From assembly GCF_030463565.1 (NCBI RefSeq), contig NC_134646.1, forward strand, positions 43,581,240 through 43,645,239: a stretch of DNA of 64,000 nucleotides. Direction: 5' to 3'. The stretch is from Pelecanus crispus. Its lineage: Eukaryota > Chordata > Aves > Pelecaniformes > Pelecanidae. This document shows, piece by piece, positions 14,201-24,400 of the stretch. Each line of letters opens with the position of its first letter. Within the stretch, counting starts at the first letter, position 1. A program made the position numbers and the translations under genes. A model generated the notes under the pieces. The model was not told the origin of the DNA and did no database searches. It saw only the letters and a list, made by a program, of their open reading frames with translations.

Positions 14201-15695
14201 TATTTAGAAACAGTTAAAATAAAACACAATTGAATATAAGCTACGTAAATTCTAAATCAATGGTTAAAAATCTCACTGAATTCATATTCGGCAGCACTTG
14301 TTGTGAAATAGATTACTGGCTTCAGTATAGTTTGAATGGGCTCCACAATGACAGTAACAACATCTACCTACAGACTGAATACCTAAGACTACTGAGATAA
14401 ATTCATCAGGTTTTTCTTTTTAAAAGTTTCAGTGCATGGTTAAAACACTGGTATGTGCGGAATCTCTGTTATTCACTACCATGAATTCTATTATTTGAGC
14501 ATGTGAAAACTCGGTAGGATAAAACCTTTGAATGCTTAGATTCCTTTAAAATCTAGGATATCTTTATGGGTAGCCTAATTAATTGGCTTATCTATTAAAC
14601 ATTAATATGAGCATATACAGATAGGCAAACATATATTGTCCAACTGTCAAGTCTCCTCTCATCTTCTTTTCTTTTTAGGACTTTGGGTTTCACAATAAAA
14701 CAGTTATAAGGATTCTCATTGCCAGGAGTGAGATTGACTTGATGAATATACGGCAGCGATACAAAGAGAGATATGGGAAATCACTCTTTCATGACATTAA
14801 AGTAAGTTTTTACACATTTTTGCATATATTCAGCACTGGCACCACATAGACTGTGCCAAGTCCTACCAGAAAAATACAGAGGGTTAATCGTCATTCAATC
14901 ACTTGGTTTAAAAAAAAAAAAAAGAAAAGCGCAATAGTGTATCTTTTCAGTGCCTCAGGCTGACTCCAGCAAGTGAGCAGCAAATTCTCTACTCACTCTC
15001 ATTCTACGTGATTTTGTCCTCCCCAATAGCAAGAGGATATAAACAGGGCAGAAGAATGTATGCTGAGGAATAGTTTGCATGAATAGTTTCTACACTAATT
15101 GATACCATCTTCTTTCACACTGTCCTGTAAAGTTAGGCTGATACTGCTTTCATGCAAAACAGATAAAAATCTGGTTTTATCCTTGTGTTTAGGTAATATC
15201 AACCTTCAGAAAAACTATTCATCTTCTACTCTTGCTCTGTATCTTAAAACAAAACTCTGCACTGTTTAATTGTACAAAAATTACTCTTGCTAAGACACTT
15301 TACCTTTTTTATGTTGCTATAATCCAACTATAAGATGTGCAGTAACTGTAAGACATTGCTCATGATCTTTTGGTATTGAACTTGAGAAGCATTAAACAGG
15401 TTTGATCCAACCTTTCAAAGGTAGATTGTCTCTAGGTTCCTAAGCAACTAAAGCCCAAGGTATGTGAAATTAAAAAAATCTTGGCCTAAAATCCTTATGA
15501 AAACACTGTAATATTTTACAACACCTTACAACATCAGTCTAGTCTTTACCACACACAAAGAGAGGAATTAAGAAGAAATTAAGAAAACACATAGTCACAG
15601 AAATGTTTTTTTTTTTTTTCTTGCAGCATTTTGCTTCAGGGCATTATGAGAGTGCCTTACTTGCTATCTGTGCTGGTGATGCTGAAGATTATTAA
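2151..15695 (+). CDS. ANXA10: Annexin A10, 3' ten coding exons (5'-partial)
   Basis: Annexins are cytosolic phospholipid-binding proteins built from four 70-residue repeats; A10 is an atypical member with degenerate calcium sites. Ten exons join in phase (95, 114, 91, 80, 54, 94, 96, 59, 123 and 69 nt) to give 290 residues plus stop. They align end to end with what I remember of vertebrate ANXA10, ending in the characteristic GDAEDY. The first ~34 residues, with the initiator Met, are encoded left of the window. The repeat-2 loop reads LKGADTEE where annexins usually have K-G-x-G-T, so this bird copy seems to have lost the GxGT calcium loop; repeats 1, 3 and 4 also lack it. No frameshift or internal stop is seen. 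The next gene downstream, on the same strand, starts ~2.2 kb after the stop. Confidence 0.96.
5257..5370 (+). CDS. ANXA10: ANXA10 exon, repeat 1 second half
   Basis: Acceptor ttcaag, donor gtactt; 38 codons in phase 0. Begins [10 protein letters not shown] and ends HELWHALK, the boundary of repeats 1 and 2. Confidence 0.95.
7227..7317 (+). CDS. ANXA10: ANXA10 exon, repeat 2 start with altered calcium loop
   Basis: Acceptor acacag, donor gtaatg; 30 codons plus one base. Opens [13 protein letters not shown]. The usual GxGT loop residues are replaced by GADT. Confidence 0.95.
7690..7810. repeat. GC-rich patch with short direct repeats
   Basis: About 120 bp of GC-rich DNA inside an AT-rich ANXA10 intron. 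It includes gaggccccccggcagggcag followed by a near copy agccccccggcagggccc. No coding or transposon identity was recognised. Confidence 0.5.
7978..8057 (+). CDS. ANXA10: ANXA10 exon, repeat 2 end
   Basis: Acceptor aacttag, donor gtactg. The first two bases complete a Gln codon; it then reads [17 protein letters not shown] and ends NLAQ. Confidence 0.95.
8058..10869. other. Largest ANXA10 intron in the window
   Basis: About 2.8 kb of AT-rich intron without recognisable coding or repeat content. A run of A at about 10,960 lies in the next intron. Confidence 0.6.
10870..10923 (+). CDS. ANXA10: ANXA10 exon, linker between repeats 2 and 3
   Basis: A 54-nt exon after ccccccag and before gtaaat. 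It reads [18 protein letters not shown], the inter-repeat linker. Confidence 0.94.
11059..11152 (+). CDS. ANXA10: ANXA10 exon, repeat 3 first half
   Basis: Acceptor cattag, donor gtaatc. Begins [15 protein letters not shown] and ends with one base of a split Val codon. No GxGT loop is present. Confidence 0.95.
11803..11898 (+). CDS. ANXA10: ANXA10 exon, repeat 3 second half
   Basis: Acceptor cccaag, donor gtaacg. Completes Val, then [19 protein letters not shown] and on to ELLVAI. Confidence 0.95.
12543..12601 (+). CDS. ANXA10: ANXA10 exon, repeat 3 end
   Basis: A 59-nt exon, acceptor ctcctag, donor gtaagt. Reads [19 protein letters not shown] after a split Val. Confidence 0.94.
14679..14801 (+). 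CDS. ANXA10: ANXA10 exon, repeat 4
   Basis: Acceptor ctttttag, donor gtaagt; 41 codons. Begins [20 protein letters not shown] and ends LFHDIK. The loop DFGFHN replaces a calcium-binding GxGT. Confidence 0.95.
15627..15695 (+). CDS. ANXA10: ANXA10 terminal coding exon
   Basis: Acceptor ttgcag after a long T tract. Reads [20 protein letters not shown] then DY and TAA. Confidence 0.96.
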   Translation, partial: HFASGHYESALLAICAGDAEDY

Positions 15696-17060
15696 GGAAG
15701 AATATGAACTTTGAAGGCTGTATAAATCTATTTTAAATAGAAATTGAAGCTATACACAATACTAAGAGATCCCTATTCTACATAAAAGAACAGAAAAATC
15801 AATGCTATAAATTTGGTAATATTAAATCTTTCTTGAGACAGGAAAAAAAATGTTGGTAGGAACATGGTTTTATCCCTAGTTCTAATTAATATTTCTGTTT
15901 CCATGATTAATGTAAATTAATGAAGCAACTAGCAAAATAACTCCATGTAAGCACATGTTTCTCATTTAGTCTTGCAACATCCCAAACATTAGACAATAGG
16001 CTCTGGAAGAACCTATTCGCTTCCACACTGGAGAGAAAAAACGTTTTGCTTTATTTACTTTTAGCACATGATTTCTTCCTTTAAGTAATTTTTTCTTTTC
16101 TTTCCCACTTCTTACACTTCATATTTTAGGCTCTTGGGCATTATTGTTTTAGTTACTATCAAACTAAGCATCTGCCCCAGTCTGTTATCAGTCTCTCACC
16201 AAAGAGTGCTTTTGTATTCTCTTTCATTTAGCCAACATACTTAATGGCATTTCCCTTCTTCCCTTTGAAAGGAAAGAAAAAATTAGAATCAAGTATCCCA
16301 AACCATTCTTGATTTAGTGCTACGCACTAGAAGCCCCTGGAAGGCGAACCATTATGTAGCTTTGAGCAGAGAAATTCCAGAGGATTCAACTCTGAAACCC
16401 CATTTGTGCCTCTCTCATTTTAATCATTAATTGAATATGGACCTTCAAAGCCCTGAGGTATTTCCAGGATGCCCCACATGGTATAATTCAGGAGCTGACT
16501 AGTAGTAGGTAACACTGCACCTCCAAATGAGGCTGAAGGATGCGGCGCTCCTCAGAATACCAGCAAACGCGGCCTGACAACACCCGGTGACAAGGACTCG
16601 TACCGCAATGAGGAAAGGCGGCAAAGCCCGGCCTTGAGTTCTCGTCCCACAGGAACATGTGCCACTGCTTTTAAATATCCTGAGTCTATTCAGTGCAGCC
16701 CGTCGATGAGACTTTCCAGCCCCTGTGTTTGTACCTTCTGTCGGTCTCATGTAAAAAGCCATAAGTAAGGGAAAATGTGGTAATATTCACTAAAATAACT
16801 GCCCTTTGTTTTTCTCCTGCAGCTACAAGGTTCCCAACTTGACACAGGCATTTTTTTTATAAATAGGCACTTTCTGCACATATAGCCAGTGTGACCGAAT
16901 AAAGCACTACTATAAAAACACACAAATACGTGTTTGCTTTAATGCTGCTTGCAGCTGTCCTTTCCCTCGGTCTGTGAAAATAACGTTCTTTTCAATGTAT
17001 CTTGCTTTTTTGCAAAGCCTGACTTACTGTTACAAATCTATTGCTTTACAATAAACTTAT
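15696..17060 (+). other. ANXA10: ANXA10 3' untranslated region, approximate
   Basis: AT-rich tail following the stop. Candidate polyadenylation hexamers are ATTAAA near 15,821 and AATAAA at 16,898 and 17,050. Which one is used cannot be read from sequence, so the end is approximate. Confidence 0.5.
16898..16903 (+). terminator. Candidate ANXA10 poly(A) signal
   Basis: Canonical AATAAA 1.2 kb after the ANXA10 stop; a second one lies at 17,050-17,055. Both precede the CpG island of the next gene. Confidence 0.45.
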
Positions 17061-17359
17061 AATTTCAGTTGAGTCCCTCTTGAGTTTGACACATTTCCAA
17101 ATATTTCAAGTGGATAATGTAATTATTAAGCCAGAACTTTGGAAGGAACGGCTCTGGGAGGAAAAATAAAAACGAGAATGCGATGAGCACCATCCCAATT
17201 TGTCAGCACTAACAAAATCCTAGCTTAAGTTACGTTACGATTTTTCAACGGCAGCTAGAGGTAGCTAGAACAGCCGTACCTCAGCACTGCGGAGTTACTT
17301 CGCTCCAACTCCGTATGCTTGCAGACGGGAATAAGGACACCTCCCTCAGCTGCAAACGC

Positions 17360-18480
17360 CTTGCTCACAGGGTGCTCCCGCAGCCCGCGCTCCCCAGGCC
17401 CGCCCGGCCCCGAGCCGGGCCCCGCCTCGCAACACGCAGAGCGGGAACGCCCTGCAGAGCCCGGCACAAAATGGCGGCGGCGGCGCTAGGGCCCGGCCAG
17501 GCGTCCTGCGGGGCGCGGCTGCTCACAGGCCGGGCAGGGGGCGGGCCCCCGCGCCCTCCGCCCCGCCGGCTCCGCGCCCCGCCCCCACGGCGCCGCCTCG
17601 CGCCCGCCGTCCGCCCTGACTGGAAAGCGGCGGTGTCGATCTGGCGCCTTCCCCCAATCGCCGCCGCCTCTCTCCTTGCCCCTCCCCCCACTGCCGGGTT
17701 CCGCTTCCTGGGAAGTTGGCGGTTGGAGTCCCGAGCTTGCGGCGCCTGCGGCTCCCTCGCCGTGGCCCGCGGCCCCTCGGCGGCGGCGGCGGGGTCGCTG
17801 CCGCCGAGCTGGAGGCAGCGGGGCAGCGGGACGAGCCGGGGGCGCCCAGCCGGCCCGCCTGCGAGCCGGGCCCGGGGCAGCAGGAGCGGCGGCCTCGGCC
17901 GCCCGCCTGCTTGTCGCAGATGGAGGCCAGCCTGACGTGCGCCGTGTGCCTGTCCCTCTTCGAGGAGCCGGTGACGCTGCCCCTCTGCTCGCACAACTTC
18001 TGCCGGGCCTGCGTGCTGGAGTGCCTGGCCTCGGCCGAGGCCGCCCGCCTGCAGCAGCAGCGGGGCCAGGGGCAGGCCCGCCTCTCCCGGGGGGGGCCGG
18101 GGCCGGGCGCTGGCGGCGGCGCGGCCGGCGCCCGGGTGTCGTGCCCGCTGTGCAGGAAGCTCTGCCCGCTGCCCCGCGGCGGCGCCGCCGCGCTGCCCGT
18201 CAACACCACCCTGGCCGAGGTGGTTAAGCTCTACCGCTCCGGCACGGCGGGGCCCGCCAAGGCCGGGGAGGCAGAGCAGGGGCAGGGGCCTGGGCTGCTC
18301 TCCCCGCTGGCGCTCGGGGGAACCTGCCAGAAGCATCCGAGCCGGCTGGTGCAGCTCTACTGCCGGATGTGCCGCCAGGCGGGGTGTGGGCAGTGCGTCT
18401 CCGAGGAGCACCAAGGCATCTTCCACTCCGTCAACCTCATAGACACGGTGTACCAGGAGGAAAAAGTAAGCGCAGCGCTT
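17360..18480 (+). promoter_or_regulatory. CpG island promoter of the TRIM-like gene
   Basis: An abrupt switch from AT-rich DNA to very GC- and CpG-rich sequence of about 1.1 kb. It covers the putative promoter, 5' UTR and first coding exon. A CCAAT-like ccccaatcg lies near 17,654, and no TATA box is evident. This looks like a constitutive vertebrate promoter. The start site is not determinable but should lie upstream of the ATG at 17,920. Confidence 0.8.
17920..18465 (+). CDS. TRIM-like exon 1: RING and B-box2
   Basis: 182 codons from the first ATG to donor gtaagc, ending YQEEK in phase 0. It holds all zinc ligands of both domains. Codons are extremely GC-rich because the exon lies in the CpG island. 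Confidence 0.9.
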
Positions 18481-21400
18481 CCCTTCCGCGCCAGGGCTCC
18501 GCTTGGGACGTCGGGCTGTCCCACAGGGGATCCCACCGGGCCCGGGTTGCTTTTACTCGGAAACGCAGGGGAAAACGCAGTGTGGTGGGCAGGCGAGAGG
18601 CAGCAAGGGGGCATGCTGCTTTGAACCAGGAGTCAGGATTTGTTTGTGGACTAACGGGTGTGCCTTCCCCTGCTGCCGTCAGGCTTCATCTGCCACATAT
18701 ATTGGACCAGGCGATATTGCAGTATCAACAGATCTGAACCCAACTTACCAAAACACCGGAAGAGTTGGGGTTTTGGGTTTTGTTTTGTTTTGGGTTTGTT
18801 TTTTTTTTTAAATATAGAGACAAGCAGTCTTTGTTGAAAAAAACATACTGATGCTAAGAGTTTGTTGCCTGTCTGGATCCAGTTCTTCCAAGTTCAGGAA
18901 GATGCCAGTCCTACTGAAAAAAAAAAATAAAACCACCCACAGATACTTTGTTTATAGGCTCTCTGAGCTGGCATAGGTAATTTGGGTCATAGATAATTAC
19001 ATATTTAGAAATAGATGGTTTAGGTAAGTAATAATTTAATAAATGTAAAACCAAAATGCATTCTTGTTTGCATGAAGAAAGCAACTGCCTGGCCTAATGC
19101 CTGGCTGGCTGTAGTGGTAGTCATTTGTGATTTTTGCTGAAATAGCTACCATTTGGGTAGAATGAGCTTTTCATGCCCTATGCAAGTTGGGTGCAGGATG
19201 GCATGTCTTCCAGCAGTTCTGCTGTGCAGTAATTGAAACAACTGCACAGCAGTCAGGAAAATTATAGGTATAAAAGTTTAAGTACAGCACTGACTATTCT
19301 TTAAACCAAAAGTTGCTTTTGCACTGATTTCACTCCTGCCTCTCCCATCACCAGTTGCATGTCACTCAGGAAACCAGGGGAAAACAGTCTTTGCACTAGA
19401 TTTTCTATGTAAAGCTTAGTGATAAGGTAGTGAGGTAAAGGAGTTAAAAACAGTCATAATCTTAGTCTAAAACCAAACAGAAATAACTCTGTTATGGACA
19501 GCTTTCTATTTTAACAGTGTGATGCATTAAAAAAAAAAGTGAATTGATACACAGTTGCTTGTCCGACTGGAATAACAGCATTAAAACTTAGATTGTGATA
19601 GATGTGTGTGTGAGGGGAGAGGTTAAAAAAAAAAAAGGCTGAGGGAAACAATGTTTTAACTATGAAGTAACCCTGTAGCCATTCTAGCATATGCATTCTA
19701 GGTGAGCCTAAAACCATTACTTTGAGAGAGAGAAATAGCAAAAGAAAGTTTGTGTACTGATGCAGGAAAGCTTTAAATGTTATTGAGTGATGTTTTGAAA
19801 CACAAGCTTTGTTTAGTATGTTCTACAGAACATCCCATGATGTGATTCTAGATAACCACTGAAATGTATTTTTTTTATGGAGTGGATAAAGTTGTAATAA
19901 GTGTTTCAATTGTCTTGCAGTTAACCTTCTTCAGCAGTCTGAAAAAAATGAGAATATTAAATGAGAAGCTGACAAATGAAATCTCAAGTCAACCAAATGA
20001 TACGGAGGTGAGTTACAGATGCTGGATATTATATACACATATATATATATATATGTCTGTTTCTCTTCTTATGATAGGTTAGTTACAGTATAGAGCATAC
20101 TGATGCTTCTTGTGGCATAGATGTGCTCTGAGCTTACTTAGGGAAGTGACTCCATGTAGATGTTGCTACTCCATTTTCATCTGTTTTTATGTTCTTGTGC
20201 TTCTAGATGGTGCTGAACAATGATGCAGAGATAATCGCACTGGAATTTGGAGAAATTTTCAAAACTCTGGAAATGAAGAAACGGCAATTGCTAGAAGATG
20301 TTGAAAATCAAAGAAGTAAAAAAGAGAAAGAATTTCAGATTTGGAAGAAAATGAAGGAAACTCACAAGAAGACCATTGAGAATTTTTTGAAGGATTGTGA
20401 AAAGCTTGTCCATGAGTGTGATCCTCAGCGTTTCCTGGAGGTGATGGCCTTTATGTTATTATTTTATATCCGTTGTGTAATGAACCTCAAATGTCATATA
20501 GAGCCTGCTATATTGTAGATAATAACAACTGGACCAGGAAAAACAAATTCAACAGATGAAAAATACAGACTAAAATTATTTAACACTTCATACTCTTTTT
20601 ACTGAGTGCTTTTCATTTTAGAAGTTTGAAAAGGTTTCTTTGCAGTTTATGAGTGATATTTAGTGAATTATTTTCTTCACTGAAAACTAATGAAATTAAT
20701 ACTGATTCTATAGCTGTTGTTGTAACACTTCCTATATTATGGTACCAGCTGTGAAAGCGGCCTTGGTGCTGGGTAGGGAGTTATTTACTAGTACTGCTTT
20801 CAAAATTGTCTCACATTTATTTGCTTTTTTGTATTTATTTTCAAATGCTTTGTGTATTAAGCACTTCCATTGCATTTTTAAACTTGTAAGATATTAAAAA
20901 TGCTTTTTGGGGAAAGATTGGAGCCAGAACTGGTAACTTGTCTGTGCTGCACAGTGGAGTACTGTGTTGGGATACCTAAGCTAAGGTGATTATACTGATT
21001 TTAAAACCTGCTGTAAACTTTGCACCAAGGTGTGCAATGGAGATAAATCAGCCTATTCAAAGTTAGCTTAGGTACTTCTGATATACACTGTACTACGTAA
21101 TATATATGCTCCTGTATACAAGACCCTGAAAGTCTTCCTCATAGTGTTTAAGGGAACTGCAGAGAAAAACACTGTTTCTGATTTAGAGAGATAAAAGCTA
21201 GAGGAACCCAAGACAGGCTTAATCCTCACTGTTACCTTAGCTAGTGTAGACATTTTCATCTTGTTTATGTCAAACACTGTGGCTGCAGTTGTATGGAATT
21301 TAGGCAGGTGGTAGACATGGGGCAAAGTACTTAAATAACTACTGAATTTTGTGTTTTCTTTAATTTCAAGGCTTAAGCTTTCCTAAGCAATCACAGCATA

Positions 21401-24400
21401 TTTTCTGTGCTGTTTTCTGCAATGGTCTCTTTGCTGCCTTCAGATAAATGAGAAGTTAAGAAAGTACTTAAAGTTTCTGGTAACGACTCATCAAGGAAAA
21501 TTTCACTTTTACCCAAAGTAAAAGTGACTCTCACTTTTGGAAGAAGTATTCTGACTCCAGTGATTAGTATGCTTTAAACTTAGCACCTTCCCTCCTGCCC
21601 CCCATATCAGTACACAACTCATTTCAGTGAGGTGGGTTTTGTTGTTGTTTGTTGTTTTAAGATTCAGTACAGTGACATCACCAGGCTTTTATAGGGAAGC
21701 AGCTAGTCCATAGTCCAATCAGTTTTTTACTTTTCACTACCCATTTTTTGGGAAGTGTCGCTTGACTAAACCTCAGTGCACTTCATACTGCTGTTATCTG
21801 GCTGATTAAAACTGAAAGACAGCTTTTTTTAATCTCAGTGTAATAGCACCTTGAGAGCAGGTAGCAGAGGCTTCCCTCACCAAGAAATACAAAATAGTCT
21901 TTTGTATGAATGTTTACAAATATCTGAACATCCGAAATGGATTAAACAACCATATGACTCGTGATTTGAATGCCTTCATTTGGCTCTGAAGGAGTTCTTT
22001 TTGTCTTTAACACAAAATGTTATAAGATAAATCATTGTCCCAGATGTACTTTTTTTCTGCATTTGGATGCTCTTTTTTTGCCTTCCACTTTTTTTGAATG
22101 TTAACAGGTTTATTTCCTATAGTTCTGTGAAATGAAGAAAGGGAGTTTAGTCTCTGAAATATTTTGATAAAGCAATAATCTCCTTTTGAGAGTTGGAGGA
22201 AAACTCATTCATATCTTACAAATTCTTGTTTTATTTATAGGTGGCCTGTGGCTTGAATACAAGGTATATTTTTTTTTTTCATGCTTTTAGTTCTCTAGTG
22301 TAACTTTAAGATTATAAACTAATAAAGTGGTTACTTTGGATATGGTCAGATATAGCAACTTAAAATGAAAATAGTATAGTAGTTAATTAAGACATTATAA
22401 TGCTTTCAGATTTTTGGATGCTCTGTATTCCAGGTTTTAGGAAGTCTGTCAAGAATTTTCATGATCTGGGATTAGAGATAATAGATCTTTTGAATCTGCT
22501 CCCTGACAAAAACTGAGTATAGGAATTCTTTAATACATGGTGATCAGATATTTTTAGAGATATTATTTAAAGTCAGGAACACTGAAGCATGCCTGGAGCT
22601 CTTACACATATCTTTAAGTCTATGAGTGTGTATGGAGATTCTGCAGTGTCTTCATTTTTGTGTTTGCAGTGCACATACCCTGTATATTTCTTTCTAAAGA
22701 TTCTTAATTAGATTTCTTACCACTTTTTAAGCAGAGTTTAAGAAAGAATATTGTAAATGGAGTTCTTTATAATATGTTGTGGTTCAGACTTAACATTAGC
22801 ACTGCCCTCTGAAGAAAGAGTATACTTTAGATTCAGGTATAGTACACTAAGTAAAGTGGGGGTGTTTTAATCTTTGCTGAACTACAGGCACTACTTGCAG
22901 TTTTCATTGTTTATGAAACCTAATTCAAGTGAATCATCAAGTAGTAAGTTTTAAAGAAAAAAATGTAGGAAACTTGGTATTTTATTGAAGACTTAATTTT
23001 TCTGATTTCTTCTCCCTCTTAGTGATTTCTTTTTAAAATAATTTTTTGTATTAGGCAGGTGTAATTTAGTTGCTGGCATGTGAGCCTTGAGAAAAGTGTT
23101 TAAGTTTGGTTTGGGGTTTTTTTTCCCCCTTTTCCAGAATGAAAACTCAGCTTGACCTGATGAATATAGCATCCAGCTATGAAAAACCACCAGAGTATAC
23201 TCAAAAGAAGATGGATATCAAACCTGTGGTTAATGAAATCTTGGCTTTGAAGTTAATGCCCGTTAATGTAGGCATAGTTAAAGGTAGGGAAAAAGGACTT
23301 AATATAGGACAAGATACGGGAAGTCACTCTAGGTACCTGCAATTTGTGGAACTAATTGCTAATAAACAGTCTGCATGGCAAAAGTATGCAAGTGTTCAGA
23401 AAGCCTCTGAGCAAATTAATGGATGATAAATTCCTCAAGGGCTTTTAAATGCATTTTATGAACGTACTTTCTCTACAGTTTCTAGGCTGTATTTTTGGAA
23501 GCTGGGGGAAGTATCATTATAATTTTCCTGTCCAACCAGTATTGCCACTGACAGAAGTGTGTTGCTGAACTAGATGGACATTTGTTGTAGTGTAATATGA
23601 ATGTTAACTATGCTCTGATTAAATGCTTTTACCTGATAGGAAAAAATGTTAGGTTTTGTATCAGGGCAGGCATCTCCAGGCATTTAGAAAACTTCTTATG
23701 CAGGCCTCTTGCTTTATATCACAGAAGTTTTGACAAGTACTAGGGTCTCACTTTGGGCAATACACTTTTGTTCTTATTTGGAATCTATGTTTAGATGCAC
23801 AGGAACCTTTCAGTATTTTCCATACTTAATATGCTCTCCTTCAGTATTCTTATATTCTTTCTAATAGATCTACCTTCTGGAGGAAATGAGAACTCAACAA
23901 GAAATACTCTATTTAAATATAACGTAAAGCAATGGCAGGACCAGAAGAATATACCCAACACATTTTTTGTAAGTTATTGACTATGGGGCTACAACAGTGT
24001 ACTATTTTGTTTATTTTGTCTTATCAAAATGAACTATAATGTCTGCTGCAAAACATTTTTCAGCCTGTGGCAGGACAGGAGGAAGCACTAGCAGACGGTA
24101 GCAGGATCTGTACTCGCTTAATGTCAATATCAGAAATGTCAGCATTTCAAAACATGAGTCATGAGGTATGATTGAACATCTGTTGTAAGTATGGCTAAGT
24201 TACTATTTGTTATGACACAACTTTCTAAATAAGCTTTTATAATCTTTCTCAGTTTTCTTAGTAGAAAGGTACCCTTCCATTTCTAGAGTGTAAGTCTGAC
24301 TAGGTTATTAAAGCTGTCAGGATTGTACTCTTTTTTTTTTTTTTCTCTTCAGAAAGCTGGAACCTAATCTTACTACTGACTTCAAATACTTATATTTTAG

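Noticed and set aside
17523-18209. A second long minus-strand frame and other + frames (17,315-17,935; 17,676-18,227)
   Set aside because: Same compositional artefact; no domain, and they conflict with the supported RING exon.
17365-18426. 353-codon open frame on the minus strand across the TRIM-like first exon
   Set aside because: GC-rich CpG-island DNA lacks stops by composition. The product is Arg/Gly/Ala/Pro low complexity, and the opposite strand carries the exact RING and B-box ligands.
20035-20054. (AT)n microsatellite just after TRIM-like exon 2
   Set aside because: Ordinary short microsatellite with no sign of function.
23284-23426. Read-through continuation of TRIM-like exon 5 to a stop at 23,426
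   Set aside because: A good donor gtaggg at 23,284 restores phase with exon 6. Read-through would end the protein before the tail, though an intron-retaining short isoform is possible.
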